A stretch of DNA of 56,492 bases from assembly GCA_003450735.1 (NCBI GenBank), contig DMEZ01000070.1:22997-79488 (forward strand). The letters are read 5' to 3'. Numbering within the stretch: position 1 is the first letter of the stretch; every line of letters begins with the position of its first letter. Origin of the DNA: Elusimicrobiota bacterium. Its GTDB lineage: Bacteria; Elusimicrobiota; Elusimicrobia; UBA1565. Shown piece by piece: positions 48,776 through 55,532 of the stretch. Position numbers and translations under genes: made by a program. The notes beneath the pieces are model-generated. The model was not told the origin of the DNA. It made no database searches and saw nothing but the letters and a program-made list of their open reading frames with translations.

Positions 48776-51578
48776 CCAAAAGTCCCGGCTCCGTCTTGAG
48801 CACCCGGGCGAAGAGCTCGGCCGCCTGGCGGCCTTCGTTCAAGCCGGCGTAGCCGAAGCCCATCGCCAGGTAGACCAGCGCCGGCCGGCCTTCCCTGCGC
48901 GCCCGGGCGGCCGCCTGGTCCGCGCGGCCCACGAAGACGCGGCGGCTGAAGCCCTCCAGGGCCTTGAGCGCGCCGTCCTGGTCGCCCTGGGCCATGCGGG
49001 CCCGCGCCAGGTCGAGGTGCGCCGCCGGGTCGCGGGGGCGCTCCCGGAGCCGGGCTTCAAAGACCTCGAGCGCGCGAACGGCGCGGCCCCTCTTGAGGAA
49101 AGTCTCGCCCAGGTCGCGCTCGAGCCCCGCGTACCAGGGGTCGTCTTTGGGAAGCGTCCGGAACTCCCGGGCCGCCGCTTCGGGGCGCTCGAGGACCAGC
49201 AGGGAGCGCACCAGCCAGCGCCGCTCGGACTCCCCCCCCCGCAGATGGCCGCCGACGGGCCGGGCGAAGCGCTCGAGCAGGGCGGTGTTGCGCCGCTCGA
49301 GGCCCTGCTGGCTCATGCGGGAGAGGTACTCCAGCACGGGGCGGTCGTCGCTGTGCGCGGCGGGCGCCGAGCCCTCCGCCGCCAGCCCGGCGAGCCCCTC
49401 CTCGTCGCTCACCCAGTGGGCGAGCAGGCCGGGAGCGTCGCCCAGCATCCAGCCCTGGAGGTCGTCTTTGGCCCCGCTCGACTCCAGGTGCGCCTGCAGG
49501 CCCTCCCAGTCGAAGCCCTGGGGCTTGAGCGAGCCCAGCAGGAGCGCGTCCCCGCCCCGCAGCCAGACGCTGGCGTACGGGAAGGAGCGGCGGAAGGTCT
49601 CGAGCACGGAGCGGAACGCTTCCGGAGAGAGGCCGTAGATGGGCAGCCACTGGCAGAAGACGCCGCCTTGCGTCAGATGCTCCCGCGCGGCGGAGAAGAA
49701 CTCGAGGCTGTAGAGGTGGGTCATCCCCGCGATCCAAGGGTAGGAGGGGTCCGAGACGATGGCGTCGTAGCGCTTGTCCGAGCCCTCGAGATGATGCCGG
49801 CCGTCGTCGATATGCACCTTCACGCGCGGGTCTTTCAGGACGCCCCGGTTGACGCGCTCGAAGAGGGGCGCCGCTTCGAGCACCCGGGGCTCGATCTCGA
49901 CGAGCTCGATCTCCTTGACCGGGTGTCGGGCGAGCGCGGCCAGGGTCGTCCCGATGCCGAAGCCGATGACGAGGGCGCGCTCGGAGGTCAGGGCCGGGTC
50001 GGCGTTCCGGCGAGCGGCCAGGACGGGGAGATGGCCCAGCAGGTACTGCGTCGCCAGGTCGACGGGAGCGTCGGTGGCGTCCGGCTTGCCGTCGAGGACG
50101 AGCGAGCGGACCCCGGAGGGATGCTCCCAGGCCGAGACCGACGCGGTGACGCCGTCCTTCGCGAAGAGCTCCTTGCGCTGGGAGAGGACGCCGCGCCAGG
50201 CCGCAAGATCGGCGCCGGCCCGCAGGTAGACGCGGGCTCCGAGCGCCGCCCCGCTATGAAGGAGGTCCATCCCGATGCGCGGCAAAAGCAGCCAGCCGGC
50301 CGCGGCGGCCGCGGCCGTCCAGCCGGCCCAGCGCCGCCAGCTCCGCCCTTCGACGAGCATCGCGGCGCAGCCCAGCCCCGCGCTCCCCAGGGCCAAGGCG
50401 CCCGCGGCCGCCTGCAGGCCGAGCCCGGGGATGAGGAGGAAGGCGGCGGCCCAGGGCCCCAGGGCCGAGCCGAGGGTGTTCGCCAGCAGGACGCTCCCGA
50501 CCCGACCGCCCTGCCGGCGACCCGACTCGCACAGGTCCGCGAACCAGGGCAGGGTCATTCCCATCAGGATGGAGGGCCCCAGCAGGGCCGCGAACGCGCA
50601 GGCGAAGAGCAGAACCTGGAAGAGGGGGGTCTGGCCGGACAAGGCGAAGAGCTTGAGGTAGGCGAAGGGGGCCCAGGCGTAGAGCGCAAGCAGACCCAGG
50701 GAGGCCGCGCCGATGCCCGCGAGGATGAGCCCGAGCGTCCCCGCTCTCGGCGGTCGACGCTCGAGCAGGAGACCGGCGAGCAGGCCGCCCAGGGCGAGGC
50801 CGGCCAGCTGGGCGCCGAGCACGAGGGCCAGGCTGAAGACGGTGGAGCCGAGGACGAGGGTGAGCAGGCGCGTCCAGACCACCTGGAAGCCCATGGCGAG
50901 CGCGCCGGAAAGGGCGAAGAGGACGCGGAACGCGGCCCGGTCGCCGGCGGGCTCCGTCCTGAAGTCCTCGGCCGGCCGCCAGTCCGGCTCCTGCGAGGCC
51001 GGAAGCGCGCCGCGTGAAGCCGCCAGGACGAAGAGGCCCACGGCCGCGCTCAAGGCCGCCGCCAGCCACAAGGACGCGGAGACGCCGAACGCCCGGAGGA
51101 GGACGAAAGCGGCGGTCAGCGCGCCGGCCGCCGCGCCCAGGGTGTTCCAGAAGTACAGCCGGGACACCGCCTGCCCCTGCTTCAGGCCGCGGCCGGCGAG
51201 GTATCGGGTCAGGACGGGCAGGGTGGCGCCCATGAGCATCGCGGGCGAAAGCAGGAGCGCGGCGGCCGAGAACGGCCCCGCCGCGCGGAACAGCCAGGGC
51301 GTCAAGGCGCAGAATGCCCCGAGGGCGAGTTCGAGTACGGCGTAGAGCCGCAGGGGGTCTTCGGAACGGTCGGCGAGCCGGCCGAACGCCCAGGCGCCCA
51401 GCCCCAGCCCCAGCATGAAGACCGAGAGCACGAGGCAAAGGGCCTGGGCCGTGGAGCCCAGGGACAGGGACAGCAGCCGGATCCAGAGGGTTTCGTAGAC
51501 CAGGCCCGCCGCGCCCGACAGGAACACCGCCGGGATCAGCCAGGCCGGGATGCGGTTCTGCGTCCGTTCCTCTGCCAT
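48738..51578 (-). CDS. Membrane-embedded spermidine-synthase-like protein with C-terminal TPR-like repeats
   Basis: The product is 946 residues. The first approximately 445 residues form a polytopic membrane domain (about 14 hydrophobic segments; FLSGAAGLVYETLWIRLL is the usual opening of this family). A spermidine-synthase/methyltransferase-type Rossmann domain follows: nucleotide-binding loop VIGFGIGTT (about 534), acidic strand ELVEIEPRVLEAA, DDGRHHL, and the active-site region SDPSYPW (about 607). The C-terminal about 250 residues contain TPR-like repeats (about 790-940). Such fused proteins are widespread and uncharacterised; aminopropyl transfer is not established, and the GGGDG motif of true SpeE is replaced by GFGIG. 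The ATG at 51578 lies 4 bases after the HEAT gene, with AGGAG just upstream. The frame extends to 51710, but that part is arginine-rich read-through of the neighbour. Its 3-prime end overlaps the giant gene. Confidence 0.85.
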   Translation of the reverse strand: MAEERTQNRIPAWLIPAVFLSGAAGLVYETLWIRLLSLSLGSTAQALCLVLSVFMLGLGLGAWAFGRLADRSEDPLRLYAVLELALGAFCALTPWLFRAAGPFSAAALLLSPAMLMGATLPVLTRYLAGRGLKQGQAVSRLYFWNTLGAAAGALTAAFVLLRAFGVSASLWLAAALSAAVGLFVLAASRGALPASQEPDWRPAEDFRTEPAGDRAAFRVLFALSGALAMGFQVVWTRLLTLVLGSTVFSLALVLGAQLAGLALGGLLAGLLLERRPPRAGTLGLILAGIGAASLGLLALYAWAPFAYLKLFALSGQTPLFQVLLFACAFAALLGPSILMGMTLPWFADLCESGRRQGGRVGSVLLANTLGSALGPWAAAFLLIPGLGLQAAAGALALGSAGLGCAAMLVEGRSWRRWAGWTAAAAAAGWLLLPRIGMDLLHSGAALGARVYLRAGADLAAWRGVLSQRKELFAKDGVTASVSAWEHPSGVRSLVLDGKPDATDAPVDLATQYLLGHLPVLAARRNADPALTSERALVIGFGIGTTLAALARHPVKEIELVEIEPRVLEAAPLFERVNRGVLKDPRVKVHIDDGRHHLEGSDKRYDAIVSDPSYPWIAGMTHLYSLEFFSAAREHLTQGGVFCQWLPIYGLSPEAFRSVLETFRRSFPYASVWLRGGDALLLGSLKPQGFDWEGLQAHLESSGAKDDLQGWMLGDAPGLLAHWVSDEEGLAGLAAEGSAPAAHSDDRPVLEYLSRMSQQGLERRNTALLERFARPVGGHLRGGESERRWLVRSLLVLERPEAAAREFRTLPKDDPWYAGLERDLGETFLKRGRAVRALEVFEARLRERPRDPAAHLDLARARMAQGDQDGALKALEGFSRRVFVGRADQAAARARREGRPALVYLAMGFGYAGLNEGRQAAELFARVLKTEPGLLDETTRDEKGLVR

Positions 51579-51582
51579 GCTC

Positions 51583-52395
51583 CTATCGCCCTTTCCGGGG
51601 CGCCTTCTTGGCGCCGCCGGCGCTCTTGGGGCCCTTGGGCTTGGGGCCCTGGATGGCCTTGACCGCCTGCGCCGCGGCGGCCGCCACGTCGCCGTTCGGA
51701 TCGGCCGCAAGCTTCTCCAGGGCCGGCAAAGAGTCCCTCGCCGCCCCTTTCATCTTCCCCAGCGCCGCGGCCGCGGCCATCCGGACGGCCGCCTCCGGGT
51801 CGCCCAGGGCGCCGGCCAAAGCCTGCACGGCGTCCTTGGCCGCGGGGCCCTGCCCCAGCGCGGCGGCCGCGTACATGCGCAGGTCCTTGTCCGGGTCCTC
51901 CAGGGCTTGCGCCAGGGCCGGGACCTGCGCCTGCGCCTTCGCGCTCATCACCTTGGCCAGGCTCATCCCGCAAGAATGACGGGTGTCCGGGAGCCGGGCG
52001 CAGGCGAGCAGGGCCGGGACCTGTTCGAACGAAGCGGGGCTCGCCACCAGGAACAGGATGCCTCCGGCCGTGTCGCGCATGGCCGGATCGCCCAGGAGCG
52101 CGATGAGCTTGGGCACCGCGCCCGGGCCGATGCGGGCGATGCGGCCGGTCATGCGGTTTTTGAGGTTGGGCAGCTGGACGGCCCCCTCCACCAGGGCCGG
52201 GACGGCGTCCGGGCCCGAGGCGATGAGGGCCTTCTCGGCCGCCGCGTACGTGGCGGAGCTGCGCAGCTGCTCGACGAGGAGCTGGTACTTGTCCTTGGAG
52301 GCGTCAGGGTCCTGCGCGCAGACGGCCCCCGCGCAGGCCGCGCACAGCGCGGCCGCGCACGATAGGACCGTCATATACGAGCGTGGTTGTAGCAT
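51583..52395 (-). CDS. Exported HEAT-repeat protein
   Basis: The product is 270 residues. A signal peptide (hydrophobic core VLSCAAALCAACAGAVCA, ending near AQD at about residue 29) is followed by Ala/Leu/Pro-rich HEAT (PBS-lyase-like) helical repeats: the VPALVEGAV, VPKLIALLGDP, VPALAQALEDPDKDLRMYAA, VQALAGALGDPEAAVRMAA and LPALEKLAADPNGDV units lie between about 65 and 250. The tail is very basic (PKPKGPKSAGGAKKAPRKGR). Such proteins act as protein-binding scaffolds; here it would be periplasmic. A second ATG at 52374 would start directly at the signal peptide. It is in the first riboswitch operon, 106 bases after the small exported protein gene and 4 bases before the spermidine-synthase-like gene. 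Its partner is unknown; a periplasmic chaperone or docking role for the giant protein is only a guess. Confidence 0.85.
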   Translation of the reverse strand: MLQPRSYMTVLSCAAALCAACAGAVCAQDPDASKDKYQLLVEQLRSSATYAAAEKALIASGPDAVPALVEGAVQLPNLKNRMTGRIARIGPGAVPKLIALLGDPAMRDTAGGILFLVASPASFEQVPALLACARLPDTRHSCGMSLAKVMSAKAQAQVPALAQALEDPDKDLRMYAAAALGQGPAAKDAVQALAGALGDPEAAVRMAAAAALGKMKGAARDSLPALEKLAADPNGDVAAAAAQAVKAIQGPKPKGPKSAGGAKKAPRKGR

Positions 52396-52432
52396 CTCGG
52401 CGCTTCACGGCATCACTTCGGTCTTGATCCTT

Positions 52433-52463
52433 CTCCCCCTTTCCGTGAACGGTCATGGGGGAG
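52433..52463 (-). other. Inverted repeat between the first two genes of the giant-protein operon
   Basis: CTCCCCC and GGGGGAG arms (7 bp) enclose a second CCGT/ACGG stem. No T-run follows on the minus strand, so it is not a classical terminator. It may stabilise or separate the upstream part of the mRNA. The remainder of the 106-base gap (52396-52501) shows no gene. Confidence 0.4.
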
Positions 52464-52501
52464 GCGCGAACGGCTTCAGCCCGGGGCCGGGCGGCGGGAT
52501 C

Positions 52502-53002
52502 TCAACAGCGCAGGGGGACAGGCAGGAGACGGCGGGACGCGCCAGCGGACTGCGATTCCAAGAGGACGGGAGCCGGGGAAACGGGGACGGCCTGGACGGT
52601 CGGGACCTTGAGCGGGGCTTTGCTCTCGCGCAGGACGCAGACGGAGTCCTCCTCCGGAGCGCGCGGAGCCCGGCCGCGCAGGGCCTCGCTGAGCAGGCCG
52701 GAGCGGTCGAGCAGGTCGAGCAGGACCCCCAGGGCCCCCTGGCGGAGCGCCGCCATGGAGCCGTCCCGGACCTGACGCTCGAGGGCGGCGCGGGAGACGG
52801 GCTGGTTGAGGTCGTCGCGCACGTCCAGGCCCGCGCCGCCCTGAAGGGCCGTCCAGGGGTCCGCGAACACCGGCAGGGCCGCGACCAGGCAGAGCCCGAG
52901 CAGGAGCAGGGCCGCGGTGAGCTTGACCATGAAACGGCGCCGCGCAACGCCCCCCTCTCGGGGAGGCTGCGCGGCGTTCATCGCGGCTCGCAGGTTCTTC
53001 AT
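52502..53002 (-). CDS. Small exported protein of unknown function, first gene of the giant-protein operon
   Basis: With the ATG at 53002 the product is 166 residues. A twin-arginine-like stretch ARRRFMVK precedes the hydrophobic core LTAALLLLGLCLVAALPVFA, so export is likely and Tat export is possible. The mature part (about 115 residues) has the short helical segments QVRDGSMAALRQGALGVLLD and an Ala/Pro/Val-rich tail ending in Cys (VPLRC). I recognise no family. Start choice is open: ATGs at 53002, 52984 and 52930 are all possible, and the last gives a plain Sec signal peptide (MVKLTAALLLL). A longer frame from a TTG at 53029 would run through the terminator and is rejected. It is the gene directly behind the second cyclic di-GMP riboswitch. 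Confidence 0.65.
   Translation of the reverse strand: MKNLRAAMNAAQPPREGGVARRRFMVKLTAALLLLGLCLVAALPVFADPWTALQGGAGLDVRDDLNQPVSRAALERQVRDGSMAALRQGALGVLLDLLDRSGLLSEALRGRAPRAPEEDSVCVLRESKAPLKVPTVQAVPVSPAPVLLESQSAGASRRLLPVPLRC
52938..52976 (-). other. Strong inverted repeat next to the alternative start codon at 52930
   Basis: Perfect 9-bp arms CGCCGCGCA and TGCGCGGCG enclose a CCTCCCC/GGGGGG stem with a GAGA loop. The hairpin ends 7 bases before the ATG at 52930. If translation starts there, it is a leader structure that would affect ribosome access. If translation starts at 53002 or 52984, it lies in coding sequence. Confidence 0.5.
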
Positions 53003-53006
53003 GGGC

Positions 53007-53073
53007 AAAAACGAGCCCGGCCTTGCCAACTATCTTACCCCTCTATCCCGAAGATAGCAAGCTAAGGCCGGGC
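53007..53073 (-). terminator. Intrinsic terminator serving as riboswitch expression platform
   Basis: On the minus strand GCCCGGCCTT (53073-53064) pairs with AAGGCCGGGC (53024-53015), with an inner CTATCTT/AAGATAG stem, followed by TCGTTTTTG (T-run 53011-53007). A competing GGGC/GCCC hairpin just upstream could tie up the 5-prime arm, as an antiterminator would. It lies about 25 bases after the aptamer and directly before the first gene. Confidence 0.85.
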
Positions 53074-53098
53074 GAAAGCTGCCCCGTTATCGCTGCCT

Positions 53099-53175
53099 TC
53101 GGCGGTCCGGGCGACCTGCGCGGCGCAGGCCCCGCACTTTGCGCCCCCGGCTTGCGCCGGGTTTGCCGTTTCGCG
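53099..53175 (-). promoter_or_regulatory. Cyclic di-GMP-I (GEMM-I) riboswitch controlling the giant-protein operon
   Basis: The minus strand reads CGGCAAACC, a CCGG/CCGG hairpin with GCAA tetraloop, GGCGCAAAG, a second hairpin CCTGCG/CGCAGG, then CGGACCGCCG closing on the first CGG. The first half is identical to the aptamer at 6.6 kb except for one base in the tetraloop-closing pair (GCGCAAGC against GTGCAAGC). The second hairpin differs in sequence but keeps its place. After the aptamer come a terminator and the small exported protein gene. Confidence 0.88.
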
Positions 53176-53192
53176 CAACGCACTTCTGCCTA

Positions 53193-53220
53193 AGTATAAC
53201 AGAACGGCTTGATTTGTCAA
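53193..53220 (-). promoter_or_regulatory. Consensus sigma70-type promoter of the giant-protein operon
   Basis: The minus strand has TTGACA (53220-53215), a 16-base spacer and TATACT (53198-53193). The -35 box lies in CTTGACAAATCAAG, nearly the same near-palindrome as in the promoter at 6.7 kb. The promoter begins 34 bases after the purA stop codon; 53221-53254 holds nothing else recognisable. Confidence 0.88.
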
Positions 53221-53254
53221 GGGGTGGGGCCTTGCGCTTTTTTCTCGACGAGGA

Positions 53255-54550
53255 TCAGCGCCAGAACCCGGCGGCGCCGCCAGGCCGGCGCAGGACCGTC
53301 TGCTCGCGGTCCTTCCCCACCGACACCACGGCGGCCTCGAGCCCGAGCGAGCGCTCGACGAAGCGCACGTAGTCCCGCGCGCCTTCGGGCAGGTCCGAGA
53401 AGCGGCGCGCGCCGGAGAGGTCGCCGCTGAAGCCCTGGAAGCTCTCGTAGACGGGCTCGACGTCGAAGGCGTCGCGACGGGAGCAGGGCCACCCCTCGAC
53501 GCGGCGCCCGCGCAGGCGGTAGGCGGTGCAGACGCGCAAAGGATGGATGCCCGAGAGGGTGTCGAGCTTCATGAGCGCCAGGCGCGAGAAGCCGTTGATG
53601 CGCGCGGCGGCCTTGAGCTGGACGAGGTCGAGCCAGCCGATGCGCCGCGGCCGCCCCGTCGTGGTGCCGTACTCGCCGCCCTTCTCCCGGATGAAGCGGC
53701 CCACGCGCCCCTCGATCTCCGTCGGAAAGGGGCCCAGCCCCACGCGGGTCGTGTACGCCTTCGCGACCCCGAGCACGGCCCCGATGCGCGTGGGGCCCAC
53801 GCCCGCGCCGACGCAGGCGCCGCCCGCGCAGGAGTTCGAGGAGGTCACGAACGGGTAGGTGCCGAAGTCCACGTCGAGCATCGCGCCCTGCGCCCCCTCG
53901 AAGAGCACCCGCCGGCCCCTCTCGAGCGCCGCTTCGACGAGGACGGAGGCGTCGGCGATGAAGGGGGCGAGGAACGCCCGCAGGGCCTCGTAGTCCCGGA
54001 AGAGCTCCCGGCGCGCGCGGGCGAGGGGCATGAGCCGGGCGAGCTCCGGGGCGTGCAGGCGCAGATGGCTTTTCGCGAGCTCACGGAAGAGCGGGGGGTC
54101 GAGGTAGTCGCAGACGCGCACCCCGCACCGCGCGACCTTGTCCTCATAGCAGGGGCCGATGCCCTTGCGGGTCGTGCCGATGCCCTGCCCCGCATCCTCT
54201 CTGCGGCCATCGAGCAGGAGGTGGGTGGGCAAGATGACGTGGCACAGGGGGCTGATGCCCAGGCGGCCGCGCACGCGCACGCCCTGGCGCTCGAGCCCCT
54301 CGACCTCCTCGCGCAGGGCCCGGGGGTTGACGATGACGCCGTTGCCGAGCAGGCTGAGGGCCTTGTCGGCCAGGATCCCGGAGGGGACGGTGTGCAGGGC
54401 GAACTGCTTCCCCCCGCAGACCACGGTGTGGCCCGCGTTGTTCCCGCCCTGGAAGCGCACGACCAGGTGCGCCTGGGAGGCGAGCCAGTGAACGACCTTG
54501 CCCTTGCCCTCGTCCCCCCACTGCGCCCCGACGACCACGAGTCCAGGCAT
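53255..54550 (-). CDS. purA: Adenylosuccinate synthetase
   Basis: PurA joins IMP and aspartate using GTP, the first committed step from IMP to AMP, in the cytoplasm. The 431-residue length is normal. Motifs are intact: GDEGKGK (12-18, catalytic D13), GGNNAGHT with catalytic H41, GTTRKGIGP, FEGAQGAMLDVDFGTYPFVT, and the IMP/aspartate loop GTTTGRPRRIGWLD. The ribosome binding site AAGGGGGA precedes the ATG. It lies 10 bases after the UBA-like gene and is the last gene of the housekeeping run before the regulated operon. No clear terminator is seen after it. Confidence 0.97.
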   Translation of the reverse strand: MPGLVVVGAQWGDEGKGKVVHWLASQAHLVVRFQGGNNAGHTVVCGGKQFALHTVPSGILADKALSLLGNGVIVNPRALREEVEGLERQGVRVRGRLGISPLCHVILPTHLLLDGRREDAGQGIGTTRKGIGPCYEDKVARCGVRVCDYLDPPLFRELAKSHLRLHAPELARLMPLARARRELFRDYEALRAFLAPFIADASVLVEAALERGRRVLFEGAQGAMLDVDFGTYPFVTSSNSCAGGACVGAGVGPTRIGAVLGVAKAYTTRVGLGPFPTEIEGRVGRFIREKGGEYGTTTGRPRRIGWLDLVQLKAAARINGFSRLALMKLDTLSGIHPLRVCTAYRLRGRRVEGWPCSRRDAFDVEPVYESFQGFSGDLSGARRFSDLPEGARDYVRFVERSLGLEAAVVSVGKDREQTVLRRPGGAAGFWR

Positions 54551-54560
54551 GGTTCCCCCT

Positions 54561-55526
54561 TCAGCCGCCGAAGATCTTCTTCCACCAGGGCATCCGCGAA
54601 GGCCTGCGGGAGACCTTCAGGCGGATGTCCGGAGGCACCGAGACGTCGCCGCAGAGCCCGGCCGAGAAGCGCACGCGCACGAGCACGTCGCTCTGGCCGC
54701 GCTCGAGGGCCTCCACCGGCGCGGGGATGGACGGAGCCCCGTCCTCGACGCGGGTGCCCAGCAGCTTGGCCAGGTACTGGGCCACATCCCGCGGATCGGT
54801 GATGGTCGCGAACACCACGTCCCCCGCCCGCAGCTCGCCGGCCGCGAGGCCCGCGGGGCTGGGCTCGAGGGCGATGCGCAAAACCAGCGGGCCCCTCGTC
54901 GAGGAGCGGGCGGGCCGCTCGCCGGTCCGGCGCCGCGTCTGCGGGGCGCGGGCCTCGCGCGGGGCGCCCGGGTCGGAAGCGGGCAGAGGCCGGACCTCCT
55001 GGAACTGGCCCATGTCCAGGACCTCGGGGCTCGCCTGGATGTCCAACTCCCCCAGCCGGCGCGAGAGCAGCTCCTTGAGCTGGCCCCACTCCTTCGGGCC
55101 CAGCCGGGCCTTCTCTTCGTAGAAGGCGGCCGCCCCGGCGGAGTTGAAGAAAGACTCCAGGAGCTTCTCGGCCTCCTGGCTGACGTCCTGGAGGGTGCCG
55201 GCCCACAGCCGGCAGGCGTAGATGCGGCCCTCGAAGTCGAACCAGTGCTGATCGAGCTCGGAGGCGAAGACGGCGGGGTTGCAGGAGACCACGGCGCGCG
55301 CGCGCAGAAGCGAGCGGTCGCGCAGGTTCAGGATGGCCAGCCACAGCCCGTAGAGCGGCTCCCCTTCGCACCGGAGCCGGCCCTTGATGACGCGGATGTC
55401 CTGGAAGAGCCGGGGGACGGTCTGGACGGCCGTCTCCAGGTCGTAGCTGCACAGCTGGAGGGCCAGCTCGGCGGTCTCCCGGTCGCAGGCGGTCTCCTCC
55501 ATCAGCAGCTCGACCTTGTCCTTCAT
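54561..55526 (-). CDS. Protein of unknown function with UBA-like N-terminal domain
   Basis: The product is 321 residues, with no signal peptide or membrane span. Residues 1-38 (VELLMEETACDRETAELALQ and following DLETAVQTV) resemble the three-helix UBA fold seen in EF-Ts and NAC, where it binds protein partners. Residues about 40-165 are mixed alpha/beta with no motif I recognise. A low-complexity, Arg/Pro-rich linker (about 180-210) leads to a C-terminal domain of about 100 residues (LRAGDVVFATITDPRDVAQY) and a basic tail MPWWKKIFGG. An AGGA ribosome binding site precedes the ATG. It is 6 bases after xerC and 10 bases before purA, so it is co-transcribed with housekeeping genes. No function is proposed. 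Confidence 0.85.
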   Translation of the reverse strand: MKDKVELLMEETACDRETAELALQLCSYDLETAVQTVPRLFQDIRVIKGRLRCEGEPLYGLWLAILNLRDRSLLRARAVVSCNPAVFASELDQHWFDFEGRIYACRLWAGTLQDVSQEAEKLLESFFNSAGAAAFYEEKARLGPKEWGQLKELLSRRLGELDIQASPEVLDMGQFQEVRPLPASDPGAPREARAPQTRRRTGERPARSSTRGPLVLRIALEPSPAGLAAGELRAGDVVFATITDPRDVAQYLAKLLGTRVEDGAPSIPAPVEALERGQSDVLVRVRFSAGLCGDVSVPPDIRLKVSRRPSRMPWWKKIFGG

Positions 55527-55532
55527 TCGTCC

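Noticed and set aside
48738..51578. Calling this gene speE (true spermidine synthase)
   Set aside because: The protein is a long membrane and TPR fusion with an altered nucleotide-binding loop; enzymatic activity is unproven in this family.
53003..53029. N-terminal extension of the small exported protein to a TTG at 53029
   Set aside because: The extension is the 3-prime arm and T-run of the terminator, and no ribosome binding site precedes it.
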